In this document: in pieces, positions 35,747 through 44,111 of the stretch
Layout: every line of letters begins with the position of its first letter
Numbering within the stretch: the first letter of the stretch is position 1
DNA from: JAYPEY01 sp964519245
GTDB taxonomy: Bacteria; Verrucomicrobiota; Verrucomicrobiia; Limisphaerales; JAYPEY01
Assembly: GCA_964519245.1 (NCBI GenBank)
Contig: CAZFLK010000007.1
Span: 1-64,000 of the forward strand
Direction of reading: 5' to 3'
DNA: 64,000 nucleotides
Notes under the pieces: model-generated
What the model was told of the DNA's origin: nothing
Databases searched by the model: none
The model's input: the letters and a program-made list of their open reading frames with translations, nothing else
Program-made: the position numbers and the translations under genes

Positions 35747-37417
35747 ATGAACACAACCAAAAAACTAGCCTGCCTGGCCCTCTTGATTATTGCTCACTCA
35801 CAAAATGTATTTGCCGTCATCACGGTGTCACCAAAACCAGGTAATGAACCTGTTTGTTGTTTGAGCAACGGAAGCTGCACCATTTCGGTTTCCGTGTCGT
35901 TGGACATATCCCCCGGATCCTCGGGCAGCATTTCTATAGAAGGCACATGGGATGATGCACCGGACCCGAAGGTTGCGACTTCAGAAGTCTCTTCGGAGGG
36001 AAAAGCCAAGACCATTACGTTACAATACACTGCAACGGTTTCCAATCCTGACATGTACTATGTATGGATAACCATCAACGGCGAATCGACCGGGTTGCAT
36101 TTCCCCGTGGTAGGTTTTCCGGAGGCCGGCTATATCTCTTTCGACAATGCTACTGCACCAAATCAGCTCAACACATTCTGTGGAAAAAATAATACCGTTC
36201 GATTCCATGCGTCTACATATCCGATAAAAAACTGTGATGCATGTAAGCCCCAATGGAGCAACAATGTGAAATCTGATCCCGATAGCGTCGACGACTGTTT
36301 TTCGAGTGAAGGGACTTTCGGTGGAAAAGACATACATCACGTGTCTGCAAGCGTAGGAAACACAAGTGCAACGATCTCATTCTTTACGAGTGATCCACAA
36401 GCAGTCTTCACGGGCACACCGACGCATGTGAAGGATGGATGTGATGTGGCCGTGAATGTGAATATCAATGGGGGATGGTCGCCATACAAGGTTGAGTTCT
36501 GGTTCCCAAGTCATGATCCGCGGCGTGACCCGAACAGCGGCATATTCAATCACGAATATGAAATGGTGCCAGGTTCGAATGTTGTTGGCGGCGGCGACGG
36601 TGACTATCAGTTTAGACAACAGATTCGAAAGGCCAACATGCCGTCACATTCGCGGATATATGACACGTGGCCTCTGTACACAACGATGACCGCGATGTCC
36701 GATCAACGTACGTGGATTGAAAACAATGTTTTCAATCAGGATACACCTAATCCATTAACAACGGCAGATCCTCCTATTGTCGTCTTCTCTAATCCGACGA
36801 ACAGCCCGTTTGCGACGAGATACACTTTCATTGTATCGGTCACTGATGCAAAGGGATGCCGGGCTGCAGAAGCAAAGCATATATGGGCGCATCCAGAAAT
36901 TGAAATCGATACCGTAACCCGGGATCAATTGGTAACGGACTGCAACCCAGCCAATTGGAAATTCCCGCTACAGCAGGGCAATACGCATTTTTGGACTGCA
37001 TCTTCGCGCTACTGTTTTAGCACGAACACAACAATAGCGTATGGGATCAATGTGAATCTTTCAGGTGGGGGCAGTATTTCGGGACTTAAATCCGCTGTTG
37101 GCGTTACTGGCAACCTGTCGCTGAGCCATACTTTTGGCGTGCAGAACTGTTATCAACCGTTGCCGCAGAATCTCGGGAAGCCGCATACCCTCGCAGTGGT
37201 TCCGACAAAACGCCATTTTGAAGGAACTTATCTCGGTTACAGTTGCGGCCCCAAAGGAACTATTACTTCCGGCACATTCCAGGTCGCAGAAGTCTCGTCG
37301 ATCACGGAAGCGTGGGTCGTTGATGGTGGCACCCATCCAAGCTGCAGCAGCACAACTATAAGTGCAACAAACGGTACACTACCGAGCCCCCCACTTTCCG
37401 ATGTTTCCGGTGAGTGA
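35747..37417 (+). CDS. secreted cysteine-containing protein of unknown function, low GC
   Basis: A 556-residue protein that I do not recognise. The ATG at 35747 has AAGGAGA eight bases upstream and gives a good signal peptide (LACLALLIIAHSQNVFAV). The mature part is beta-rich, with about 18 cysteines, many repeated Thr/Ser/Asn stretches and segments that look like Ig-/PKD-type beta sandwiches (e.g. SVSVSLDISPGSSGSISIEG, TRYTFIVSVTDAKGC). Base composition drops strongly here (about half G+C by eye, with A+T-rich runs such as around 36180-36230) and codon use differs from both flanking genes. It follows the prepilin gene by 41 bp and precedes another exported protein. Confidence 0.8.
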   Translation: MNTTKKLACLALLIIAHSQNVFAVITVSPKPGNEPVCCLSNGSCTISVSVSLDISPGSSGSISIEGTWDDAPDPKVATSEVSSEGKAKTITLQYTATVSNPDMYYVWITINGESTGLHFPVVGFPEAGYISFDNATAPNQLNTFCGKNNTVRFHASTYPIKNCDACKPQWSNNVKSDPDSVDDCFSSEGTFGGKDIHHVSASVGNTSATISFFTSDPQAVFTGTPTHVKDGCDVAVNVNINGGWSPYKVEFWFPSHDPRRDPNSGIFNHEYEMVPGSNVVGGGDGDYQFRQQIRKANMPSHSRIYDTWPLYTTMTAMSDQRTWIENNVFNQDTPNPLTTADPPIVVFSNPTNSPFATRYTFIVSVTDAKGCRAAEAKHIWAHPEIEIDTVTRDQLVTDCNPANWKFPLQQGNTHFWTASSRYCFSTNTTIAYGINVNLSGGGSISGLKSAVGVTGNLSLSHTFGVQNCYQPLPQNLGKPHTLAVVPTKRHFEGTYLGYSCGPKGTITSGTFQVAEVSSITEAWVVDGGTHPSCSSTTISATNGTLPSPPLSDVSGE

Positions 37418-37462
37418 CCCCGTAACGACTTATTCCTGGACTGCGGCAGATAACCAACGTGT

Positions 37463-38542
37463 ATGAAAACATTCCGAAACGCATGTCTCCTACTCATATC
37501 CAGCTGGTGCGGCCGTCACGCTGTTGCCGACTCGTTTGTGCCCTATCAGATCCAGGGGCAAGCCCGTTTGGAGAACTTCGAGCGACACGGCGTTCCGAAG
37601 GGGGAGGTGGAACATTACAATTATGTGGTTAGTGTTTCGCCACAAGGTTGGCGTATCGGGCTCGAACTACGGGGCACGAGCGGGTACCGCGTCACAGGCA
37701 GCACTAACGTCAATCAAACATTCCTGGTCAGAAAGAAGGGTTCGTTGGCAGAGGAGCTGAGGAGTGAGCGGGGCACATCGAAAGGCGCGCCACTTTTCGG
37801 GGTCATTCAGAAGTCGCCGCTGCCGCTCGGCAATATGACGGGAATTGCACCGTATTTGTTCATGATGTTTGCGTCGCGCCCCTATTTGGAGTCCAGGGAA
37901 GAGAGGGATCTGATACCGTTCTGGGAACCGTCGGTGCAACCGGGGATGGATATGGCGTGGCGCATGCAGGGCCGTTGGCGGCAGATGCCCGGCAATCCCC
38001 AGTTCTGCGAGAGTTTGGATATCGACGCCGGTGGAACGGTTCGTCTTTGGTCAGGGGAATTGATCGTGCGGGAACGGCATCCCCCCTATGATGCGGGTTT
38101 CCTTCGTGCAAGAATGAGGATGTTGGGCGTGATGGACATCAAGGGTCGGGAGTTCCCCTCCGGCTATACGTTTGAAATCCTCGAGCCGAAGCCCCTCGGC
38201 GCGGGCGTTGAAGATTTGATTGTGCGGAAACGGGTCACCGCGCAGGTGGCGTCAGTGAAGCTCGATCCAGCATTGGAACCTGGCCTTCCCGAGTTGACGG
38301 CGAACTCCGCTGTCATCGACACGCGTTTCAAGGATCCTGATTTGCCTGATCGGCCATTGGCGTATGTTACGACAAACGGCAACTGGTTGTCCTCCAATGA
38401 AGTGTTGCGGCTACAGGGGGAGCTTTCTGACCGTGATCCGGAGGCGTCGCGGGATTCCGTTCGTTTCATGTTTCGAGCCATACTTTGCGCCCTTGGTATT
38501 GTTGGTTTGGCGTTGCTGGTCATGAGCCGGAAGTCGGCCTGA
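37463..38542 (+). CDS. exported, C-terminally membrane-anchored protein of unknown function
   Basis: A 359-residue protein with a short signal peptide (ACLLLISSWCGRHAVA) and one hydrophobic segment at the extreme C-terminus (ILCALGIVGLALLVM, then RKSA), giving a type I membrane topology. The extracytoplasmic part has no known domain; motifs include YVVSVSPQGWRIGLELRG and GTVRLWSGELIVRERHPPYD. GC content is intermediate between the preceding low-GC gene and the genome norm. It lies 45 bp after that gene in the same direction, so the two, and perhaps the prepilin gene, are likely one transcription unit. Confidence 0.78.
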   Translation: MKTFRNACLLLISSWCGRHAVADSFVPYQIQGQARLENFERHGVPKGEVEHYNYVVSVSPQGWRIGLELRGTSGYRVTGSTNVNQTFLVRKKGSLAEELRSERGTSKGAPLFGVIQKSPLPLGNMTGIAPYLFMMFASRPYLESREERDLIPFWEPSVQPGMDMAWRMQGRWRQMPGNPQFCESLDIDAGGTVRLWSGELIVRERHPPYDAGFLRARMRMLGVMDIKGREFPSGYTFEILEPKPLGAGVEDLIVRKRVTAQVASVKLDPALEPGLPELTANSAVIDTRFKDPDLPDRPLAYVTTNGNWLSSNEVLRLQGELSDRDPEASRDSVRFMFRAILCALGIVGLALLVMSRKSA

Positions 38543-38672
38543 GCGTCGGAGCCCTTGGTTTGCTGCGTTGCACTTGATTGGCCCATTTGCCCCTGCCCAC
38601 CCTTTGGCTGCTTGTGTGCAGAAACTGTCATTTGGTCGGGCCGCCTTGATTCGTGGGGTGGAGGTTCATAGC

Positions 38673-38999
38673 ATGGAGGAGGTTCCCGGGATCTGTACGG
38701 AAAGCGGATCAACAACCTCAACGTCAGTCAAACTGACTGATCAAACCGACCTACGAGCCATGCTGGGAGAACAACACGACATTGATCACGAGTTTCCGGA
38801 ATTTCACGCGAAGTTGGCGGCGCTTCGCAAGGAGGACGCCTTTTTCAACGACCTGGTCACCCGGCATGACAGCCTGGATGACCGGATTCGGGAACTGGAA
38901 GAGCGGCAGCAGCCGATTTCCGATGAAGAAATCGAGAAGATGAAGTTGGAGCGCACACAGCTCAAAGACCAGATCTACGAGAAGCTGCGGGCCGCCTGA
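38673..38999 (+). CDS. DUF465 (YdcH-like) small coiled-coil protein
   Basis: The C-terminal 79 residues (GEQHDIDHEFPEFHAKLAAL to the end) match the short DUF465/YdcH helical-hairpin family, of unknown function. Two starts are possible: ATG at 38673, which has GGAGG eight bases upstream and gives 108 residues with an unrelated Ser/Thr-rich N-terminus, or ATG at 38760, which gives the typical family length but has no clear ribosome binding site. The longer one is listed because of its ribosome binding site. It stands between two intergenic regions and has no informative neighbours. Confidence 0.75.
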   Translation: MEEVPGICTESGSTTSTSVKLTDQTDLRAMLGEQHDIDHEFPEFHAKLAALRKEDAFFNDLVTRHDSLDDRIRELEERQQPISDEEIEKMKLERTQLKDQIYEKLRAA

Positions 39000-39423
39000 A
39001 GTCGAAAGGCCCAATAGAACTGCGTTTGGCTATCGCTGCACGCAACCCTCGCTGAGGGATGCAAGAGGCCACACTTCGGGATTGCAGCAATGCCGCCCCT
39101 TCCGGAGAACGCGTGCGGAACCGACGACGTCGCGAACGTTTGGAGTTCCGCGTTTACGCGGCAGGCGCGTCAACATGACATCCGACGCATTGCTGCCAGG
39201 AGGCGGAGTTCCGCACGGCATGGCGTGGGGTAGTTGGAAAAGGCGCCCTTCACTGAGCGAAGTGAATTGTCCCTACCCCGGGATTCCAAAGTGACGGCTC
39301 CGTGCTTCAGCGTCCCGCAGAGGCTCCGCGTGTTTTTGTGTCGATCTTTCGGAATCTGGTTGCCAGTGTCCCGGTCAGGTTGCGGAAACCGGCAACCTGA
39401 TCGAGCGTCTCGCCATTGTTTGA
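39000..39423. other. 424-bp intergenic region with interlocking inverted repeats
   Basis: No gene is supported. Two 10-bp inverted repeats interlock: 39084-39093 pairs with 39187-39196, and 39112-39121 pairs with 39208-39217, the topology of a pseudoknot. In addition CCGCG-TTTA-CGCGG forms a short palindrome near 39149-39162. Phrases such as gagttccgcgtttacgcgg look like the dispersed repeats of this genome type. Promoter elements for the following cytochrome gene are expected near the right end but are not obvious. Confidence 0.5.
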
Positions 39424-42400
39424 ATGAATGCCATGCACCAACTGCCGCGCCGGCGGCTGCGTTTTGCCGCTGGATTGATCGCGTCCCTTTGGCTGGTCCT
39501 GCCAACGGGGCTTTGGGCCGGGTTCGAGGAACGCTATGCGGAGGTCGAGCCCATTCTCCGGAAGCACTGCCATGACTGTCATGGCGGGCAGAAGCGCAAG
39601 GGGGGGCTGAACTTTGACGATTACCGTTCGGAGAAGGACATTCTCGTTCACCTGCAGAAGTGGGTCAGCGTGATTGAGCAGGTCGAAACCGGGGTGATGC
39701 CGCCTGAGGATCAGGAGCCGCGCCCGAGCCCGGCCGAGGTGGAGAAGCTTGCTTCGTGGATCCGAAAGACCATCGACGAGTTTGACTACGACTCGGTCAA
39801 GGATCCGGGCAAGGCGACGCTGCGTCGGCTGAACAAGGCGGAGTACGACAACACCATTCGCGACCTGACCGGGGTGGATCTCAAGCCAGCCCGTTATTTT
39901 TCCGGCGACGGCGTGGGCGGCGAGGGGTTCGACAACAATGCCGAGGGCATGACCCTGCCCCCGATGATGGTGGAGAAGTATTTCGAGGCGGCGCGGGAGA
40001 TCTCGCGTCATGCGCGGGTGTCCTACACCGGCGGCATCGAGTTCAGTTCCGACCTGGTCCCGACCTTCGGTCCGCGCGCCTACCTGGTCCGGGCAGAGCG
40101 GAAGCTGACCAATTTCTACAACGACTTCTACGACCGGCTGCCGAAGTACAATCCGCGCACGCAGTTTGAGCCGTATCTGATGCCGGCCATGAAATTGGCC
40201 CTGGCGAATCCAGAGGCCAGCCACAAGGAGATCTACGACCTGGCCATGGAGAAGAAGCTGATGCCCGGTGTTTTCTATCGCTGGGTCATCGCCTTTGCCA
40301 ATGCGAAGGAGGACATCAAGTCGCGTCGCTGGGACACCCACTATGGGCATTGGGTCCTGGACCCGTGGCTGGAACTCCTGTCCCGGCGCGAGAGCGTGTC
40401 GGATGAGGAGTTGCAGGCCTTCTACGACGATTTCGCGGCCAAGGTCCGGCTGGCCGTGCATCACACCCGCTTTACCAATCGTCCCGGACTCGAGGTCAAG
40501 ACCGACGTCAAGGAGGGCGCGGAAACGCTTTGGCTCAGTGTCGGAGACATGGACGACGGACGCGAGTTCGACCGCATCGTGCTGCACGATCCCAAGGTGA
40601 CGTTGAGGGATGGCAGCGTGGTCTACCTCGGCGATCTCGAGATGACGGACCAGCAGGGCGGGGGCGCGATTCACCGCGATCAGTTTCCGGATGGGCGGGA
40701 GTTCGTCAGCACGGCGTCCGGCAAGGACCCGGTCAAGCGCGGCTTCTACGTCGAGGCGCCGGCGTTGCTCACATTCAAGCTGCCGGCTGACGCCAAGTCG
40801 TTCAAGGCCATGATGGGCTTCGAGGAGTCCGCCGGCGACAAGGGCTCCGTTCAGGTCTACGCCTCGACCGAGAAGATTCCGTTTCCCGAGGGCAAGCACA
40901 CCCACGCCCATTTTTACCGGGGTCCGGGCCATTACGGGGTTGAGGAAGCGAAGAAATGGTGGGGCATCTATTCCTCGCTCGTCGGCTACGGCAAGGGCGC
41001 CGGAGCCAAGGAGATGATCGATGTCTCGCTGAGCCCTGAGAACCGCGCGCGACTGGACGCCATCAAGCAGGAGATCGAGTTCGCCAAACGCCAGCCCATC
41101 AAGGACTTCTTCGCCTTTGTCGAGAAGAAGAAGTTCGGGCATCTGCTGAATTCCAAGGAGGGGGAACTGCCCGCGCTGTCAGACCTGAAAATGGGTCTGC
41201 GCGCGGCGCCGGAAAAACTCGCGGACGACGACCGGAAGCGGTGGAATGACTTGCGGAAAGCGGCCGAGGCCTTTCAAGCGGAAAGGGACATTCGTCTCAA
41301 GGATGCGCTGTCGGATTTCGCGGCCCGGGCCTTTCGCCGACCCGTGTCCAGGCATGACGCCCGGATCATCGAGGGAGCCTTCGACAAGTCGATGGCGGGG
41401 ACGGATGATTTCCAGAAGGCCGCCCAACTTGCAATCCAAGGCATGTTGACCCATCCCCGCTTCTTGTTCCGAATGGAAGACGAGGCTTCCGGAGCCAGCG
41501 CCAGCAAGGTCGACGAGTTCGCCCTCGCCAGTCGCTTGTCCTATTTCCTGTGGAGCTCCATGCCGGACGAGACGCTTCTGAAGCTGGCGAAGGAAGGACG
41601 GTTGCAGGATGACAAGATCCTGGAAGCGCAAGTGCGCCGCATGCTGAAGGATCCCAAGTCCGTTTCCTTGGCCGAGGAGTTCGCCAGTCAGTGGCTGGAA
41701 TTCCGCCGCATCCTGGACGAGAAGAAACCGGATGCGAAGCTCTTCCCGGACTACACGGAGGCCTTGCGCGAAGCCATGTATCGCGAGGCCGTTCTCGTCT
41801 TTGACGACATCGTGAAGCGGGATGGAAGCGTCCTGGAGGTCATCGATTCGCGGACGACCTTCCTGAACGAATTGTTGGCGAAGCACTATGGCATCCCCGG
41901 CGTCGAGGGCGAGGAGATGCGCCGGGTCGAGTTGGCTGTGGAGCAGCGGGGCGGGTTTCCGACCATGGCGAGCGTGCTGGTCGCGACGTCCTGGCCGGAG
42001 CGGACCAGCCCGGTGCTGCGCGGCAAGTGGCCGCTCGATGTGTTGGTCGGCGGCAAGGTCCCGCCGCCGCCGGAGGGAATCGAGGTGGATCTCAAGCAGC
42101 TGAACGACAAGACCCTGACCAAGAAGCAACGCCTCGCCTTGCACAGCACGGATCCCAATTGCGCGGTCTGCCACGACCGCATCGATCCCCTCGGTTTCAC
42201 GCTGGAAAACTTCGACGCCATTGGTCGCTTCCGCAGCCGGGATGGCGAGCTGGACGTGGATGCAGTCGGCGACATCAAGGGCGGTCCGCGGATAAACGGG
42301 GTCGCCGAATTGAAGGCCTACTTGAAGACCGACAAGCGCGACGCGTTCCTGCGCCAGATGTCCCGCAAGCTGCTGGGCTTCGCGCTCGGACGCGGCCTGG

Positions 42401-42546
42401 AATACTACGACGAAAGCGTGATTCGTCAGGCCGTCGCCGATCTGGAGGCGGGCGAGCATCGTTTCTCCGCGCTTGCCGTCGCCATCGCGAAGAGTTACCC
42501 CTTCAGATATCGCAGAGAAAACGGACACTTGGCCCATGCCGAATGA
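39424..42546 (+). CDS. secreted cytochrome c/DUF1587-DUF1592-DUF1588-DUF1585 protein
   Basis: A 1040-residue exported protein of the planctomycete/verrucomicrobial 'cytochrome-like' type. After a signal peptide (LRFAAGLIASLWLVLPTG) comes one haem site Cys49-H-D-Cys52-His53. Then DUF1587 (LRRLNKAEYDNTIRDLTG), a long family-specific insertion (about 210-600), DUF1595 (FAARAFRRPVSR, near 632), DUF1592 (FALASRLSYFLWSSMPDE), DUF1588 with a second CxxCH (Cys913-A-V-Cys916-His917 followed by DRIDPLGF) and DUF1585 (FLRQMSRKLLGFALGRGL). The insertion is beta-rich, possibly carbohydrate-binding. It is followed by DUF1552, its usual partner. Function in extracellular polymer oxidation is suspected but unproven. 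Confidence 0.92.
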   Translation: MNAMHQLPRRRLRFAAGLIASLWLVLPTGLWAGFEERYAEVEPILRKHCHDCHGGQKRKGGLNFDDYRSEKDILVHLQKWVSVIEQVETGVMPPEDQEPRPSPAEVEKLASWIRKTIDEFDYDSVKDPGKATLRRLNKAEYDNTIRDLTGVDLKPARYFSGDGVGGEGFDNNAEGMTLPPMMVEKYFEAAREISRHARVSYTGGIEFSSDLVPTFGPRAYLVRAERKLTNFYNDFYDRLPKYNPRTQFEPYLMPAMKLALANPEASHKEIYDLAMEKKLMPGVFYRWVIAFANAKEDIKSRRWDTHYGHWVLDPWLELLSRRESVSDEELQAFYDDFAAKVRLAVHHTRFTNRPGLEVKTDVKEGAETLWLSVGDMDDGREFDRIVLHDPKVTLRDGSVVYLGDLEMTDQQGGGAIHRDQFPDGREFVSTASGKDPVKRGFYVEAPALLTFKLPADAKSFKAMMGFEESAGDKGSVQVYASTEKIPFPEGKHTHAHFYRGPGHYGVEEAKKWWGIYSSLVGYGKGAGAKEMIDVSLSPENRARLDAIKQEIEFAKRQPIKDFFAFVEKKKFGHLLNSKEGELPALSDLKMGLRAAPEKLADDDRKRWNDLRKAAEAFQAERDIRLKDALSDFAARAFRRPVSRHDARIIEGAFDKSMAGTDDFQKAAQLAIQGMLTHPRFLFRMEDEASGASASKVDEFALASRLSYFLWSSMPDETLLKLAKEGRLQDDKILEAQVRRMLKDPKSVSLAEEFASQWLEFRRILDEKKPDAKLFPDYTEALREAMYREAVLVFDDIVKRDGSVLEVIDSRTTFLNELLAKHYGIPGVEGEEMRRVELAVEQRGGFPTMASVLVATSWPERTSPVLRGKWPLDVLVGGKVPPPPEGIEVDLKQLNDKTLTKKQRLALHSTDPNCAVCHDRIDPLGFTLENFDAIGRFRSRDGELDVDAVGDIKGGPRINGVAELKAYLKTDKRDAFLRQMSRKLLGFALGRGLEYYDESVIRQAVADLEAGEHRFSALAVAIAKSYPFRYRRENGHLAHAE

Positions 42547-42603
42547 ATGACATCGAGGCCAACATTCGACGAAGAACAATACGAAGCGCACCAACCACAG
42601 TTT

Positions 42604-42639
42604 GATGTTCAGAGTTCGACGTTGAATGTTTGACGTTCG
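42604..42639. repeat. short quasi-repeat of GTTCGA/GTTTGA units
   Basis: The stretch between the DUF1592 and DUF1552 genes consists of imperfect copies of gatgttc/gacgttg/aatgttt/gacgttc in steps of seven to nine bases. A reverse-oriented attcgacg lies at 42564-42571. It looks like a small degenerate repeat, one of the heptamer-like intergenic repeats of such genomes. Confidence 0.45.
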
Positions 42640-42666
42640 CCATTCCTCCACCAAACCCCCTCGCCC

Positions 42667-43998
42667 ATGAATACCAAGACTTGGAATCTCAACCGTCGCA
42701 ACGCCCTCAAGGGTATGGCCGGTGTCACCCTGGGCCTGCCCTGGCTGGAAACCGCGACCTGGGGCGCGAACAAGAAGGACGCCGCGAAGCATCCCGTCCG
42801 TTTCGGCGTCATCTACCAGCCCAATGGCATCAATCCCTATGAGTGGACCCCGGAAGGCACGGGCACGGATTACAAGCTGTCCAAGACCCTGCGTCCTCTC
42901 GCTCCAATCCGCGACGAGGTGCTCGTCCTGACGAATCTCAACCACGATCTCAAGAAGGGCCGCGACCGCCCCACCAGCGGCCACTATGGCGGCACGTCCA
43001 ACTTCCTGGTCGGCAACGGCGTCAAGCGCAGCATGGGCAGTGACATCGAATGCGGAGTCTCGGTCGACCAGATGGCCGCCAAGCACATCGGCCACCAAAC
43101 GCTGCTGCCTTCGCTCGAACTTTCCACCGAGGCTGAATGGACGGGCGTCGACACCGGCGAGCGCATCACCCAGCTCTACGGCAACTCCATTTCCTGGCTC
43201 ACCCCCACCTCGCCGTTGGCCCGCGAACGCTTTCCCCGCCTCGCCTTCGATCGCCTCTTCGGCAAGTCCGGCGGGCTCGGGGACACCCGCAGCGTGATCG
43301 ACCTGACCCGGGAAAGCATCCACGGGCTCCTGAAGAAGGTGTCCACCGATGACAGGCATCGCCTGGACGAATACCTGACCTCCGTGCGCAGCCTGGAGAA
43401 GAAGCTCGAGTTCAATGAGAAGAACCAGCGTCCCGTTCCCGCGGAACTGCTTGAGGGGCGCGTTCCCGAACCGGGCCAAGCGAGGTCGCACGACGAGCAT
43501 CTGACCCAGATGATGGACATCATGACCCTGGCCTTCCAGACCGACCGCACCCGGATCGCGACCTTCATGATGGGCCGCAGCTCCAGCGGCATCGACTTCT
43601 CCTTCGTCGACAAGAAATGCGGCGGCCTTCACGGCATGGCCCATCACGCGGAGCGCCCCGGCAAGCTCGAAGGCTACCAGATTGCCAATGAGTATTGCGT
43701 GCGCAAGTACGTGGAATTCCTCCAGAAGCTGCACGCCATCAAGGAAGGTGAACGCTCGATCCTCGACAACTCGATGATCCTGTATGGGAACAACATGCGC
43801 GACGGCAATTCCCACACCAGCGCGAACCTGCCGATCCTGTTGGCGGGTCGCGGCGGCGGCCAACTCAAGCCCGGCCGCCACATCGAGTACGAGAAGGACA
43901 CCCGGCTCTGCAATCTCTACCTCGCCATCCTCAAGCGCATGGGCCTCGAGCTCGACCAGTTCAACGAGAGCACGGGCGAGTTGCCGGAACTGGGTTGA
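42667..43998 (+). CDS. DUF1552 exported protein (first copy)
   Basis: A 443-residue protein with a Tat-type signal (LNRRNALKGMAGVTLGLPWL, Arg10-Arg11), so exported folded, presumably with a cofactor or metal. Family motifs of DUF1552 are seen: FGVIYQPNGINPYEWTP, LKPLAP-like LRPLAPIRDEVLVLTNL, GVSVDQMAAKHIGHQT, LPSLELS, TRIATFMMGRSSS, LHGMAHH and LDNSMILYGNNMRDGN. The DNS/GNN blocks near the C-terminus recall alkaline-phosphatase-fold enzymes such as DUF1501, to which the family is distantly similar. It directly follows the DUF1592 protein, the standard pair in PVC genomes. Substrate unknown. Confidence 0.92.
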   Translation: MNTKTWNLNRRNALKGMAGVTLGLPWLETATWGANKKDAAKHPVRFGVIYQPNGINPYEWTPEGTGTDYKLSKTLRPLAPIRDEVLVLTNLNHDLKKGRDRPTSGHYGGTSNFLVGNGVKRSMGSDIECGVSVDQMAAKHIGHQTLLPSLELSTEAEWTGVDTGERITQLYGNSISWLTPTSPLARERFPRLAFDRLFGKSGGLGDTRSVIDLTRESIHGLLKKVSTDDRHRLDEYLTSVRSLEKKLEFNEKNQRPVPAELLEGRVPEPGQARSHDEHLTQMMDIMTLAFQTDRTRIATFMMGRSSSGIDFSFVDKKCGGLHGMAHHAERPGKLEGYQIANEYCVRKYVEFLQKLHAIKEGERSILDNSMILYGNNMRDGNSHTSANLPILLAGRGGGQLKPGRHIEYEKDTRLCNLYLAILKRMGLELDQFNESTGELPELG

Positions 43999-44111
43999 TC
44001 CCCGGCGCCCTGGCCCGCGCCGCTTGAACGGATATCGCCGGACGACTGCCCGCTGACAACCGCGATCAGGGCGTCGCGTCCGCCTCCCTCGGCAACATTC
44101 GAGTTCACATC

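Noticed and set aside
41179..43881. A 900-residue open frame on the minus strand across the DUF1592 and DUF1552 genes
   Set aside because: It is antisense to two genes with clear domains, has no recognisable motif, and arises from the GC-rich codon pattern.
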